From Shimia sp040370365 (GTDB lineage: Bacteria; Pseudomonadota; Alphaproteobacteria; Rhodobacterales; Rhodobacteraceae), in the NCBI RefSeq assembly GCF_040370365.1, contig NZ_BAABWQ010000001.1:1054001-1118000 (forward strand): a stretch of 64,000 nucleotides of DNA, written 5' to 3'. The notes under the pieces were generated by a model. That model saw nothing but the letters and a program-made list of their open reading frames with translations, made no database searches and was not told the DNA's origin. Positions 24,468-32,455 of this stretch are shown here, one piece after another (the stretch's first letter is position 1; every line of letters starts with the position of its first letter). Both the position numbers and the translations under genes were made by a program.

Positions 24468-26337
24468 GAACATCCTCCAATGGAATGGATTTGGTGCAGG
24501 AGAGGCGCGGAAGGCGCCATGCAGCTGCGGCCATCAAACGGGCCACCAGCATCATGTTGCAGGTAAGCCAAAACAAATTCACCCACAGAAGCGCAGCGCT
24601 AAACCCAACGTGCCCTTCAAGGGTGCGCCAAACGCCAATACCTCCCGCCACACCCATAACAATCAATACAACAAAATGGGGCATCACATGGCGCATGCCC
24701 GTCCCCGCGATCGGCAATTTAGGCGTCGGGGCAAACCGCGGACGTTGTCCGCGCAGCACACAGGCCAACGCATGTAAGTGCACCGGCAATGCCGCGACCG
24801 ACAGCACCCGCCCCGGCCCCATCGCATGCCCCTTACACGTCGTCTGCATGGCCACCTCTCCCAGAATGACGGCCGGCAAAAAGTAGCAGAAAAACTCCAC
24901 AGAATAGGCCTCCACCGGCGTGATCCCTGTTACCAGCGACACCATTGGTGCCAGCAACAGGATCGGGGCCCACAGCACGCTGAGATAAGACCAAAACGTC
25001 GCGCCATAGTGCAGTTTTTGCCGCCATGACAACCCGCGCCGCCAAAGTGGATTGTCCCGCAAAGCGATGTCAAATGTACCTCCCGCGTATTTCAGCCGTT
25101 GCCCCGCCCACGCATCCATGCTCATCGGCGACAACATACGCGCTTCAATTTGCGGATGGTAAACGCTGGTCCACCCAGCCACGCGATCCTCATGCAATAA
25201 AATCGACGTATACAAATCCTCAGACACGTGAAATCGATAGGGTTCAAGCACATGTGCCCTCAAGAGCGACGCTGGGGGGCGTGAGGTGAACTTGCTGCTG
25301 CGCACCAAGGCCGCAGCTTTGCGCTTCAGGGCGCCGTCAAACACCGCCTCACGTCGATGAATGGACCCTGCGCCACAACAAAACGAGGCCCCATTGCGAT
25401 TGCGCCGCCGCTGGATCACATCAAAGAAGACACTTGGATCTGCGAGAAATGGGTCGGTTCCCACCCGCTGCAGCCCGGTGAAAGTTGCACAAACGCGGCC
25501 GAACAGTTGCGGCACCAAGTGATGAGGCTTTGCACCGAATTTTTGCGCCACCCACCGGGGCCAACTTTGTCCTTCGGGCAAGTCGTAAAACCAATGCGGC
25601 GTTTGCACCCACGCCACTTTGGGATCGCGAAAATAGCCCAGTGTGTTTTGCAAAAATGTGGGCAAAAGACGTGTGTCTGCATCGCATATAACCACAAAAT
25701 CGCCAGAGGTGTGCATCAAGCCATTGCGCAGATTGCCTGCTTTAAAGCCTTCGTTGGTGGCGCGTGCGAAGTAGCCAATGCCCTGGGACGCCGCCAGCTG
25801 CGCCATGTCCACGCGATTTCCATCATCCAGCAACCAAATCCTTACCCGCGTATGATCAGGCACACGCAGGGCCTTTGCATCCCTGATCGACGGGCCGACG
25901 ACAGACACCGGCTCATCAAAAGTTGTGACAAACACATCCACGCTCACCGGTCCAGATGTGCCATCAAGCTGGGCTTGAGATCGGTTCTTCGGTGGCGCTT
26001 GCTTCGGAGTGTCCCCTTCGTCCCAAATATCAAAAGCCACCAACGCCGTGCCAAAGAAAAACAACGTTTCCGCAAGTGCCACCAACACAGAAAACCCCAA
26101 CGCCTCCGGGTTGAGAGAATGCGCCCAACGCCAACAAAGATACAAAGCGCCCGCTGCCAGGCTGGCGCCTGTCCAAAAGTGCCACAGGGTCCTTTGTCGT
26201 TCTGAGAGCGGAGGATAAAACGACGGCCGTCGGTTTTCAAAGACCTCAAAATAGGGCGTTTTCATGTGATCTGGTCTCTTTTGGATCTTGGCGTCAACAT
26301 CGGGTAACTCGTCATGCGCGGCGTCACTTAATCTCAA
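24460..26337 (-). CDS. BcsA-like family 2 glycosyltransferase without PilZ domain
   Basis: The protein is up to 625 residues from TTG 26337, ten bases after GGGAGGT and overlapping the upstream stop; ATG 26265 is the alternative. Membrane helices near 50-105 precede the catalytic domain: LLDDG (169-173), CDADTR (218-223), FCCGAGSIHRREA (319-331), SED (372-374, TED equivalent) and QRLKYAGG at 413-420, in the place of BcsA QxxRW. Further membrane helices follow to about residue 600. No C-terminal PilZ domain is present, so c-di-GMP control as in BcsA is not expected through this protein. It should make and extrude a beta-linked polysaccharide from a UDP-sugar. With a GH16 glucanase nearby, a beta-1,3, beta-1,4 or mixed-linkage glucan is likely. 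Confidence 0.88.
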   Translation of the reverse strand: MRLSDAAHDELPDVDAKIQKRPDHMKTPYFEVFENRRPSFYPPLSERQRTLWHFWTGASLAAGALYLCWRWAHSLNPEALGFSVLVALAETLFFFGTALVAFDIWDEGDTPKQAPPKNRSQAQLDGTSGPVSVDVFVTTFDEPVSVVGPSIRDAKALRVPDHTRVRIWLLDDGNRVDMAQLAASQGIGYFARATNEGFKAGNLRNGLMHTSGDFVVICDADTRLLPTFLQNTLGYFRDPKVAWVQTPHWFYDLPEGQSWPRWVAQKFGAKPHHLVPQLFGRVCATFTGLQRVGTDPFLADPSVFFDVIQRRRNRNGASFCCGAGSIHRREAVFDGALKRKAAALVRSSKFTSRPPASLLRAHVLEPYRFHVSEDLYTSILLHEDRVAGWTSVYHPQIEARMLSPMSMDAWAGQRLKYAGGTFDIALRDNPLWRRGLSWRQKLHYGATFWSYLSVLWAPILLLAPMVSLVTGITPVEAYSVEFFCYFLPAVILGEVAMQTTCKGHAMGPGRVLSVAALPVHLHALACVLRGQRPRFAPTPKLPIAGTGMRHVMPHFVVLIVMGVAGGIGVWRTLEGHVGFSAALLWVNLFWLTCNMMLVARLMAAAAWRLPRLSCTKSIPLEDVHV

Positions 26338-27131
26338 TGGGAATTGACCTCCCGATGGTCCTGCACAAACTGATCCACCACCCGCAGGATGGCATCCACT
26401 TCATTGCCGCTGTGACCCTTTGCTGTGCTCCCCGTGGAGTAGGACCAAACACCTGCCGCAACCTTGATGCGCAGATCTCGCGCCAACAGCACCTCTTGGG
26501 ACAGGCTGGCGAACACCGAGTACTCGTAGTCGCAAAGGTCTTCCGGGTCGGAGAAGGAAAAGTACAGGTTAAGCGTGGGTTGCCCCGCCAGCATCGCGGC
26601 CTTGTCTTTTGGCACCACCCGAATACCGGCCAGCATCAAGCGTTCTACAAATTGCCGATGCAGATCACGACCAAAATCGCCGCCAAATCCCGGGGGTGGC
26701 TTCAAGGGAGTCAAATCCAGATGCAGCGCCTCGACCCCGCGCAAGACCTCTCCTTTTACGGATCTGGGCAATGCAAGCGGATCAAATCCAAGCGCCAGCT
26801 CTGGCTGTCCCCCCCGGCACACACCCGGCGCGTCCGGATCATCGTTGGGCAATGGGTCAGCTTTGCGTACCCCGTCAGGCACGCCAAACAACCGGTGAAT
26901 GAACCCGGTGTTGTTGGTGTCAAGCGCGCGACTGGAATAGCTGCGCATCTCGGTGCATTGTGCCCCGGCCGGGCAATGCGCACCAAAAAACTTCACGCGC
27001 TCCCAAAGAATCCAGAACCGGTCCTCCACCAGAGGCGGCGTCTGCCCCAGCGCGGAGCTGACCCAAAGCAGATACACCACCGCCAGACCGCACAGCCGGG
27101 TGCGCCATTGTGATAGACTTGAGAGCTGCAT
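26334..27131 (-). CDS. Exported protein of unknown function
   Basis: The protein has 265 residues from ATG 27131, overlapping the upstream stop as TGATG. The N-terminus (LCGLAVVYLLWVSSALGQTP) is a signal peptide. Four Cys are present in the first part (HCPAGAQCTEM, GVCRGG), so disulfides are likely. The C-terminal half (GDFGRDLHRQFVERLMLAGI, PTLNLYFSFSDPEDLCDYEY, VAAGVWSYSTGSTAKG) resembles proteins with a small beta-sheet domain that assess outer-membrane assembly factors, but I cannot assign a family. The stop overlaps the start of the glycosyltransferase gene. A periplasmic accessory role in glycan assembly is inferred from position. Confidence 0.7.
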   Translation of the reverse strand: MQLSSLSQWRTRLCGLAVVYLLWVSSALGQTPPLVEDRFWILWERVKFFGAHCPAGAQCTEMRSYSSRALDTNNTGFIHRLFGVPDGVRKADPLPNDDPDAPGVCRGGQPELALGFDPLALPRSVKGEVLRGVEALHLDLTPLKPPPGFGGDFGRDLHRQFVERLMLAGIRVVPKDKAAMLAGQPTLNLYFSFSDPEDLCDYEYSVFASLSQEVLLARDLRIKVAAGVWSYSTGSTAKGHSGNEVDAILRVVDQFVQDHREVNSH

Positions 27132-28627
27132 CACATCCCCCCAACCATCTGTCGATGGGGCCAAGACCGTGAAACTGGATCAGCTGCAGCCGGCACCACG
27201 CCCTCTAGTGGGATCTGACACCGCACGTCACCATTGGCAGTCCTGTGGTCAAGGGCCCAAGTGCCCGCAACAATCATTTCATCCACCCACGTTCCCGCGC
27301 GCACAGCTGTCTTGGGCATCACAATGGCGCGGCGCACCAGCGTACGCGCCTCCACATAGGCACCTGCGCCAATCGCCGTTGGTCCTTCGAGCTTGGCTCC
27401 GGCTTCGACCACCGCATCCGCGCCAATAAAACAGGGTCCGACAATCACCGCGCGCGGCGACACCTGCGCGCCTGCGGCGGCCCACACATGACGCCGAATT
27501 TCTCGCCCGCAGGGTTCCACGCCGGGGATCAGCCCCCGCAGTCCCCGCGACGTGGTGCGGTAAAAGTCACGCCCACAGCCCATATCCACCCAGCTGAAGT
27601 TTGCATCATAGACCTGCATGTGACCGCCAGCGGCCAAAACGGCGGGCATCAAGTGCCTCGCGATATCTTGGCCCATGCCCCCGCTCAGCCGCTGCAACGC
27701 CCGCGGGTTCACAATATAAATCCCGGTGCTCGCCAGATGCGATCGGGCCGCCTCTGGCGTTGGTTTTTCCACAAAACCAGTGATCCGCCCGGACACATCC
27801 GTTTCGATGATCCCGTATTTCTGAACGTCCTCAGGGGCCACCTGCTGTACCGCAATGGTCACTTCGGCACCCGTCCTGCGGTGTGTGTCCATCATATCCG
27901 CGAGATCCACATCACTCACGGCATCACCACACAGCACCACAAAATCATCATCAAACGCCATGCGCCGGGTCTGCAGCGCCAGAAGCGTGCTGGCAGATCC
28001 CATCGGCTCCGCGTGCCAATCTGAACCGACATACCGCCCCTCATTGAGAAACTGCACACTGCGGGATGCGGAGCTTTGAATATGCGCGTGAAACTGTGGC
28101 CCCAAATGCCCGGGATTCAGGATAAAATCTCGAATGCCGAACTGACTGAGATGCGCCATCACATGATCCAGAACCGGCCGTCCCAGCAGGTCGAGCAACG
28201 GCTTCGGGGTCTGATGGGACATCGGCGCCATGCGACTGCCTGTGCCAGCCACCAGCAACACAGCCTTCACCCCAGACAGACGTTTGGCCCGAAACGCAGG
28301 TGTCTGCAGGGCCTGCTCGCGGGTCTCAAACAGATCAAGCAGGCGCGACACGGCACAGCGATCAAACTCCCGTCGCACGGTCTTTCGCGCGCCAAAAAAT
28401 CCCAAGACAACCTCACGCGGCATTTCGCTCTGAAACTCCACCAGAGCGGCCAGCCCCGACCGGGTGATCCGACGCACCGCGCTCAAATCCACCAAGAGCG
28501 CCCCACGCCCCTGCGCTTGCGCCTGAAGCTGTGCTTGACGCAATGTACCAAAATCCGCAGAGGTCAGCCGTCCGGTCACAAGTTTTAGGACCGATATCGT
28601 ACCGTGATCGTCACTCATTGTGAGCAT
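27131..28627 (-). CDS. STAS domain fused to sugar-nucleotidyltransferase
   Basis: The protein has 498 residues from ATG 28627 behind AAGGAG. Residues about 1-110 form a STAS domain: LLVDLSAVRRITRSGLAALV carries Ser58 where SpoIIAA-type proteins are phosphorylated. From about 118 a nucleotidyltransferase follows: KAVLLVAGTGSRMAPMSHQT and PKPLLDLLGRPVLDH, VLCGDAVSDVDLADMM and ITGFVEKPTPEAA. A left-handed beta-helix repeat region (IVGPCFIGADAVVEAGAKLE) ends it. The enzyme class makes nucleotide sugars such as GDP-mannose or dTDP/UDP-glucose; the sugar is not decided. The fused STAS domain suggests control by phosphorylation or partner binding. The gene is coupled to the glycosyltransferase operon. 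Confidence 0.85.
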   Translation of the reverse strand: MLTMSDDHGTISVLKLVTGRLTSADFGTLRQAQLQAQAQGRGALLVDLSAVRRITRSGLAALVEFQSEMPREVVLGFFGARKTVRREFDRCAVSRLLDLFETREQALQTPAFRAKRLSGVKAVLLVAGTGSRMAPMSHQTPKPLLDLLGRPVLDHVMAHLSQFGIRDFILNPGHLGPQFHAHIQSSASRSVQFLNEGRYVGSDWHAEPMGSASTLLALQTRRMAFDDDFVVLCGDAVSDVDLADMMDTHRRTGAEVTIAVQQVAPEDVQKYGIIETDVSGRITGFVEKPTPEAARSHLASTGIYIVNPRALQRLSGGMGQDIARHLMPAVLAAGGHMQVYDANFSWVDMGCGRDFYRTTSRGLRGLIPGVEPCGREIRRHVWAAAGAQVSPRAVIVGPCFIGADAVVEAGAKLEGPTAIGAGAYVEARTLVRRAIVMPKTAVRAGTWVDEMIVAGTWALDHRTANGDVRCQIPLEGVVPAAADPVSRSWPHRQMVGGM

Positions 28628-28641
28628 TGCATTCTCCTTGT

Positions 28642-29763
28642 TCAAACTTCTTGTCGGCCCCGGCCCAACGCCACAGGCGGAAAAGGGCCAAGCCCCACGG
28701 TCCATGCGCCACCACGCCACCGGCCCAACATCCACACCAACAAAGCTGTCATCGGCGCCGTCCACAAAAATTCAGCACAGATCAGGCGTGTGGGAGACCA
28801 CGCACTGTCACGCAATGCGATCTCCGCTATGTCCAAAAAAATCGGATGACACAGATACAGGCCGAAGGCGTATTTTGAGACGTGCGACATCCAAAGTGGC
28901 CAGGATTTGTGCCCCAAACACATGCAGATCAATAGCAATCCCACCGGCATCAGGTAGTCGGCCCAATACGCACTCGGATCGTCAAACACCCAGTGGCCGG
29001 TGCGGACAACTGTGACCATGGCCCAGCTCTTAAAGGCAAATAGACCGGCCCCGATCAGTGCGATCGGCCCCAACCAGCTGACCCGCTCCGCAACAGTGCT
29101 GCGTTGCCACAGACCCAAAACGGCAGCAGCCGCAAACCCATAACCTGTGTAGGTCAACACTTTCACCAAGCGCACCACGTAAGGCAGCCACTCCGACCCC
29201 CAAAGCGCCGGGTAAACCACAGCCTCTAACGCGGATTTCATCCCCAGAAACACCACCACCAATAGCCCCAGAAGCGGCGCTTTCTCTGCGCATCGAAACA
29301 GGGGGTAAAAGAGAAGCAAACCAAACAAGGTTGGAATGAAATGCATGTGATACTTCACATCCCCTAACAGCAGAAATCCTGCCCACCCTTGCCACGAGAT
29401 CACGCGCGCCCACTCAGCGTCGCCATAGCCAAACGCGTGCGCCTTGATCAGTCCGTAACCAGCGTAGAACACCGTCCAGAAGGCAAACGGCACCAACAAA
29501 CGCCGGGCCTGTTCCCGCACAACTGCGTTGTAGCCACGCGGGCGCCGTGACAGAGCCATAAGCAACAACAAAACCGAGATCATCAGAAACAACTCAGTGC
29601 GGGCCGTATAAAGCACCGTACGCAGCAGCATTGGAACGAGCCGCTCTTGCGGACTCACCTCGGGAAAGGGCTGACCATTGGAATCCGCCGTGACATGTAG
29701 TCCAACCATGGAAATGCCAGCAAACAGGCGCAACGCGTCAATCCACGTGTGCCGCCCGGCCAT
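28642..29763 (-). CDS. Acyltransferase 3 family membrane protein
   Basis: The protein has 373 residues from ATG 29763 with AGAAGG upstream; two earlier in-frame ATGs are weaker. It starts MAGRHTWIDALRLFAGISMV, the typical xxxRxxxxDxLRxxAxxxVx entry of Acyltransferase_3, and has about ten membrane helices, including LFLMISVLLLLMALSRRPRG and the late LYLCHPIFLDI motif. Such proteins add acetyl, succinyl or similar groups to exported glycans. It is the first gene of the five-gene operon ending in DUF3131, so it probably decorates the polysaccharide made by the glycosyltransferase. Confidence 0.9.
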   Translation of the reverse strand: MAGRHTWIDALRLFAGISMVGLHVTADSNGQPFPEVSPQERLVPMLLRTVLYTARTELFLMISVLLLLMALSRRPRGYNAVVREQARRLLVPFAFWTVFYAGYGLIKAHAFGYGDAEWARVISWQGWAGFLLLGDVKYHMHFIPTLFGLLLFYPLFRCAEKAPLLGLLVVVFLGMKSALEAVVYPALWGSEWLPYVVRLVKVLTYTGYGFAAAAVLGLWQRSTVAERVSWLGPIALIGAGLFAFKSWAMVTVVRTGHWVFDDPSAYWADYLMPVGLLLICMCLGHKSWPLWMSHVSKYAFGLYLCHPIFLDIAEIALRDSAWSPTRLICAEFLWTAPMTALLVWMLGRWRGGAWTVGLGPFPPVALGRGRQEV

Positions 29764-29942
29764 ATGACCTTCTGCAACCATGCAGCTCACCAATTAAAAA
29801 CAAACAATACCCGCTTATCTTGGCAAAATAAATTCAACAAATCGTAAAAGAAAAACGGAACCTCCTCCAACATCTCACCTTATGGACACCGTTTATATAA
29901 AATAAACTCTTGTATTGGAGAATTTAGTCGAGGAGACTTTTT

Positions 29943-30485
29943 ATGCGGTATTCTTTGTTATCTATCTTCCCCTCTCTTTGCCTTTTATGTGTCGCCCCGC
30001 TTTCCACGCATGCGCAGACCGCAGAGGAGACGTGCGCCCAAATTGGACAGACCAATGGTGCGCAATCTACAATTTGTGGCGCGGTCTCAGGCGCCTTGCA
30101 AACAGATGCGCGCGCGCCGTCAAAGGGGCCTGTTTCTGCTGAGGTTGAGGAAAGCCACATTTTCTTCACACGCGGTGGCACCTCACTGGATGAGGGTGCG
30201 CGCGCCCAACTGACCGCGTTGGTTGCCGTTCTAAACACGGATCTTATGCGCACCGCCTGCCTGCGCCTGATCGGCCATTCCGACAGCAGCGGTGGACGTG
30301 CCACAAATGACGCTCTTGCACTCAAACGAGCGACAACCGTGGGGGACGTCTTACGCGCCGGTCTCGACGATCCTTCCCGCGTCAGAGAGGTAATCTCTGC
30401 GGGAGAAAGCCAGCCTCTTCCGGACCTACCTTCGGTATCCCCGCAAAATCGCAGGGTCGAAATACGCGCAAAGACATGCTCTTAA
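29943..30485 (+). CDS. OmpA-like peptidoglycan-binding protein
   Basis: The protein has 180 residues with a signal peptide (MRYSLLSIFPSLCLLCVAPL, cleavage near THA-QTA). The OmpA C-terminal fold spans about 66-178: HIFFTRGGTSLDEGARAQLT, LRLIGHSDSSGGRATNDALA (the xGHxDxxG..xN motif) and LSxxRA-like KRATTVGDVLRAG, ending SPQNRRVEIRAK. It should tie the outer membrane or an envelope machine to peptidoglycan. It is divergent from the acyltransferase operon and may be its outer-envelope partner, but no direct link is visible. Confidence 0.88.
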   Translation: MRYSLLSIFPSLCLLCVAPLSTHAQTAEETCAQIGQTNGAQSTICGAVSGALQTDARAPSKGPVSAEVEESHIFFTRGGTSLDEGARAQLTALVAVLNTDLMRTACLRLIGHSDSSGGRATNDALALKRATTVGDVLRAGLDDPSRVREVISAGESQPLPDLPSVSPQNRRVEIRAKTCS

Positions 30486-30944
30486 TGTAAATTCGTCCAA
30501 AGAAAGCTATGGGACTTGGTCAAAACACATCTAAACGCGAGACGTTCCATACCTCCAAAGCTCACGTGGACATGGCGTGCCTGACCCCTTCAAACGTATG
30601 GAGCGCTGACATCATGGGCACACATGCAGGCAACGGTCTTCCGTTGTCCCTATCTGACATTTAGAGCGGGTACACTCGGTCACCATTCGTCCTGTGTTGC
30701 CGTGACTGTGCTGAAACCTACGATGTGTTGGCACGCACATGTCAAAGGCCCTTCCGCGCGATCTGGTCTGAGGACGAGACGGGACAAGGCTCACATAAAG
30801 GTCGGCACGGGCTAGGCACGGGCCAACGGTCTAAGACCATCACACCAACAGTAAGGCAACAGGCTCCTGGCGCCATCGCTGCCAACGGTCGCGTGGCCCC
30901 TTGGCGCGCAGCGAAGCCTGTCCTCCCCCATATCTCTCGCTCAC

Positions 30945-30970
30945 AAAAAAGCGGGCCGTCACCGGCCCGC
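30945..30970 (-). terminator. Strong rho-independent terminator without a protein gene
   Basis: GCGGGCCG (30951-30958) and CGGCCCGC (30963-30970) form a perfect 8-bp stem with loop TCAC. Six A precede it on the plus strand, giving a U6 tail for minus-strand RNA. No minus-strand gene ends before it within 800 bases, so it may end a non-coding RNA. Confidence 0.7.
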
Positions 30971-31217
30971 CTCTCTCAAATACACACGACATCTCAAATG
31001 GCTTATTCACAAAAATTTCTTCAGCGCCGGAGCATTTAATCAGATCATTCACAGCAATATATTTTACGCGCACCATGTCATATATTAGATTAACGCATTT
31101 CGAATTTCATCGCTCTCAAATGTTCTATTTCGACATCAATACCTACATGGAACAAATATAGAACACTAGAATTGATATAATATTAATGTGGTCACCTGAG
31201 TGCGCTCCGCGCCTGCA

Positions 31218-31295
31218 TTAACCATTAACTCATTTTGTGCTTGCCTCGAATCTTCAATTTCTCGATCACAAGGTTAATGGTTAACTGCATTAACC
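31218..31295. promoter_or_regulatory. CtrA-like half-sites upstream of GH16
   Basis: TTAACCATTAAC (31218-31229) and, inverted, GTTAATGGTTAAC (31273-31285) followed by TTAACC (31290-31295) repeat the CtrA half-site TTAACCAT. The second cluster ends about 20 bases before the GH16 start. Spacing is not the full TTAA-N7-TTAA, so binding by CtrA or a relative is only suggested. Confidence 0.4.
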
Positions 31296-31316
31296 TTAAT
31301 ATTGGGTGGGGACCTG

Positions 31317-32150
31317 ATGACAACCACATCGCCGTCTTGGGGCATGTCTCGTTTGCGGGCTACATGTGTCCACAGCTTTCTCGCGCTTGCGCTAGGTGCG
31401 GCTCCTAACATCGCCATGGGAGCAGAGCCGCACCCCACCCTGCAGGAAACTTTTGAAACCCATATTCCGCACAACTGGAGCGTCGCCAGTTATAGGTTCA
31501 CACATCCCGCCTTCGACACCGACTGGTCCAAGGAAAATTTGCGCGTTTCAAGTGGTTTGCACCTGTCCTTAACACCGCAGTCTGGGCACAAGAACAGGTT
31601 TGTCGGCGCGTCTCTGCGGCACAAGGAGCGCACGCATTTCGGCCGCTATGAGGTGACCATGCGCCCGGCCAGAGGCGCGGGCATCGTAACCGGTTTCTTC
31701 ACCTATACCGGGCCGTATTATGACACCCGACACGACGAAATCGACATAGAATTTCTTGGGCAGGACACCACCCGTCTACATGTGGCTTGGTTTGTTGACG
31801 GGGTGCGTCACAACCGCTTCATTCCGCTCGGGTTTGACGCGGCCACCAAACCCCGCACCTATGCTTTTGAATGGCATGCAGACCGCCTGCGATGGTTTGC
31901 AGAAGACAGATTGTTGTTTGAAGTCACCGAACACGATGCACCGCTGCCAAAAGAGCCGAGCTACCTGTTCGCCAATCTTTGGGCCGTGGACGAAAGCCTG
32001 TCCGTTTGGGCCGGCCACGCGCCGACAGGTTCGTCAGCGCAGGCGTTTGTTGGAAAGATTACATTTGCACCGTTTGACAGGCCCATCGCCCGCGGCGTCA
32101 CACCTAACGCGCCAACACGTTTGGCACTGGCACGTCCCAAGCGTCCCTAA
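31317..32150 (+). CDS. GH16 family beta-glucanase (exported)
   Basis: The protein has 277 residues from ATG 31317 behind GGTGGGG. A signal peptide is likely (ATCVHSFLALALGAAPNIAM, cleavage near AMG-AEP). The GH16 catalytic motif is HDEIDIEFLG, with Glu141 as nucleophile, Asp143 and Glu145 as acid/base. The uninterrupted E-I-D-I-E form (ExDxE) is typical of lichenase/ExoK-type enzymes. Flanking motifs FGRYEVTMRPARGAGIVTGF and YAFEWHADRLRWFAEDRLLF fit the fold. It hydrolyses beta-1,3-1,4 or related glucans. Next to a synthase operon it probably trims or releases the cell's own polysaccharide rather than serving as a food enzyme. Confidence 0.93.
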   Translation: MTTTSPSWGMSRLRATCVHSFLALALGAAPNIAMGAEPHPTLQETFETHIPHNWSVASYRFTHPAFDTDWSKENLRVSSGLHLSLTPQSGHKNRFVGASLRHKERTHFGRYEVTMRPARGAGIVTGFFTYTGPYYDTRHDEIDIEFLGQDTTRLHVAWFVDGVRHNRFIPLGFDAATKPRTYAFEWHADRLRWFAEDRLLFEVTEHDAPLPKEPSYLFANLWAVDESLSVWAGHAPTGSSAQAFVGKITFAPFDRPIARGVTPNAPTRLALARPKRP

Positions 32151-32157
32151 GGCCGCC

Positions 32158-32298
32158 TTACTTTGAATGCCCAAACACCGCAAACATCGCCGCCTGCGAA
32201 GACGTAAGATCAGGCCGTGACCCTGCGCGCCCTGTTGCAGCCATGACCACCACTGACATCACGGTGAGCGCGCAGAACACTTTCAAACGTCCACTCAT
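32158..32298 (-). CDS. 46-residue exported small protein
   Basis: A short ORF starts at ATG 32298, behind GGGGAGG, and stops at TAA 32158-32160. The sequence MSGRLKVFCALTVMSVVVMA, then ATGRAGSRPDLTSSQAAMFA and VFGHSK, looks like a signal or membrane segment followed by a short mature part. The strong ribosome binding site and hydrophobic N-terminus support a real gene. It is convergent with GH16 with seven bases between their ends. Function unknown. Confidence 0.5.
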   Translation of the reverse strand: MSGRLKVFCALTVMSVVVMAATGRAGSRPDLTSSQAAMFAVFGHSK

Positions 32299-32412
32299 CA
32301 CACCGCCTCCCCATCATACCCTGAGGACACCAAACCCATCGCAGGTATACACAGCATGGTGGGGACATCTAACAAACAAGTCAAAACCATGATCTCGTCT
32401 CCTTTCTGGAGC

Positions 32413-32446
32413 TAAAAAGCCCGGGGCACATGATGCGCCCCGGGTG
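32413..32446 (-). terminator. Terminator of the chemoreceptor gene
   Basis: CCCGGGGC and GCCCCGGG pair around the loop at about 32428-32437, with AAAAA on the plus-strand left flank giving a U-tail on the minus strand, just after the chemoreceptor stop. Confidence 0.8.
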
Positions 32447-32455
32447 ATCTAAAGT

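Larger units (their letters stand above)
30486..31316. other. Long region without a convincing gene
   Basis: About 830 bases separate the OmpA-like and GH16 genes. Open frames of 60-80 codons occur on both strands but show no family pattern or good ribosome binding site. The left part is GC-rich. From about 31000 the sequence is AT-rich (31070-31200), as promoters often are. It holds a minus-strand terminator (30945-30970) with no protein gene feeding into it and CtrA-like half-sites (31218-31295). A small RNA or regulatory region is possible. Confidence 0.5.

Noticed and set aside
25357..26205. 282-codon plus-strand frame
   Set aside because: Antisense to the glycosyltransferase, whose motifs are clear.
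27245..28024. 259-codon plus-strand frame
   Set aside because: Antisense to the nucleotidyltransferase; no motifs or ribosome binding site.
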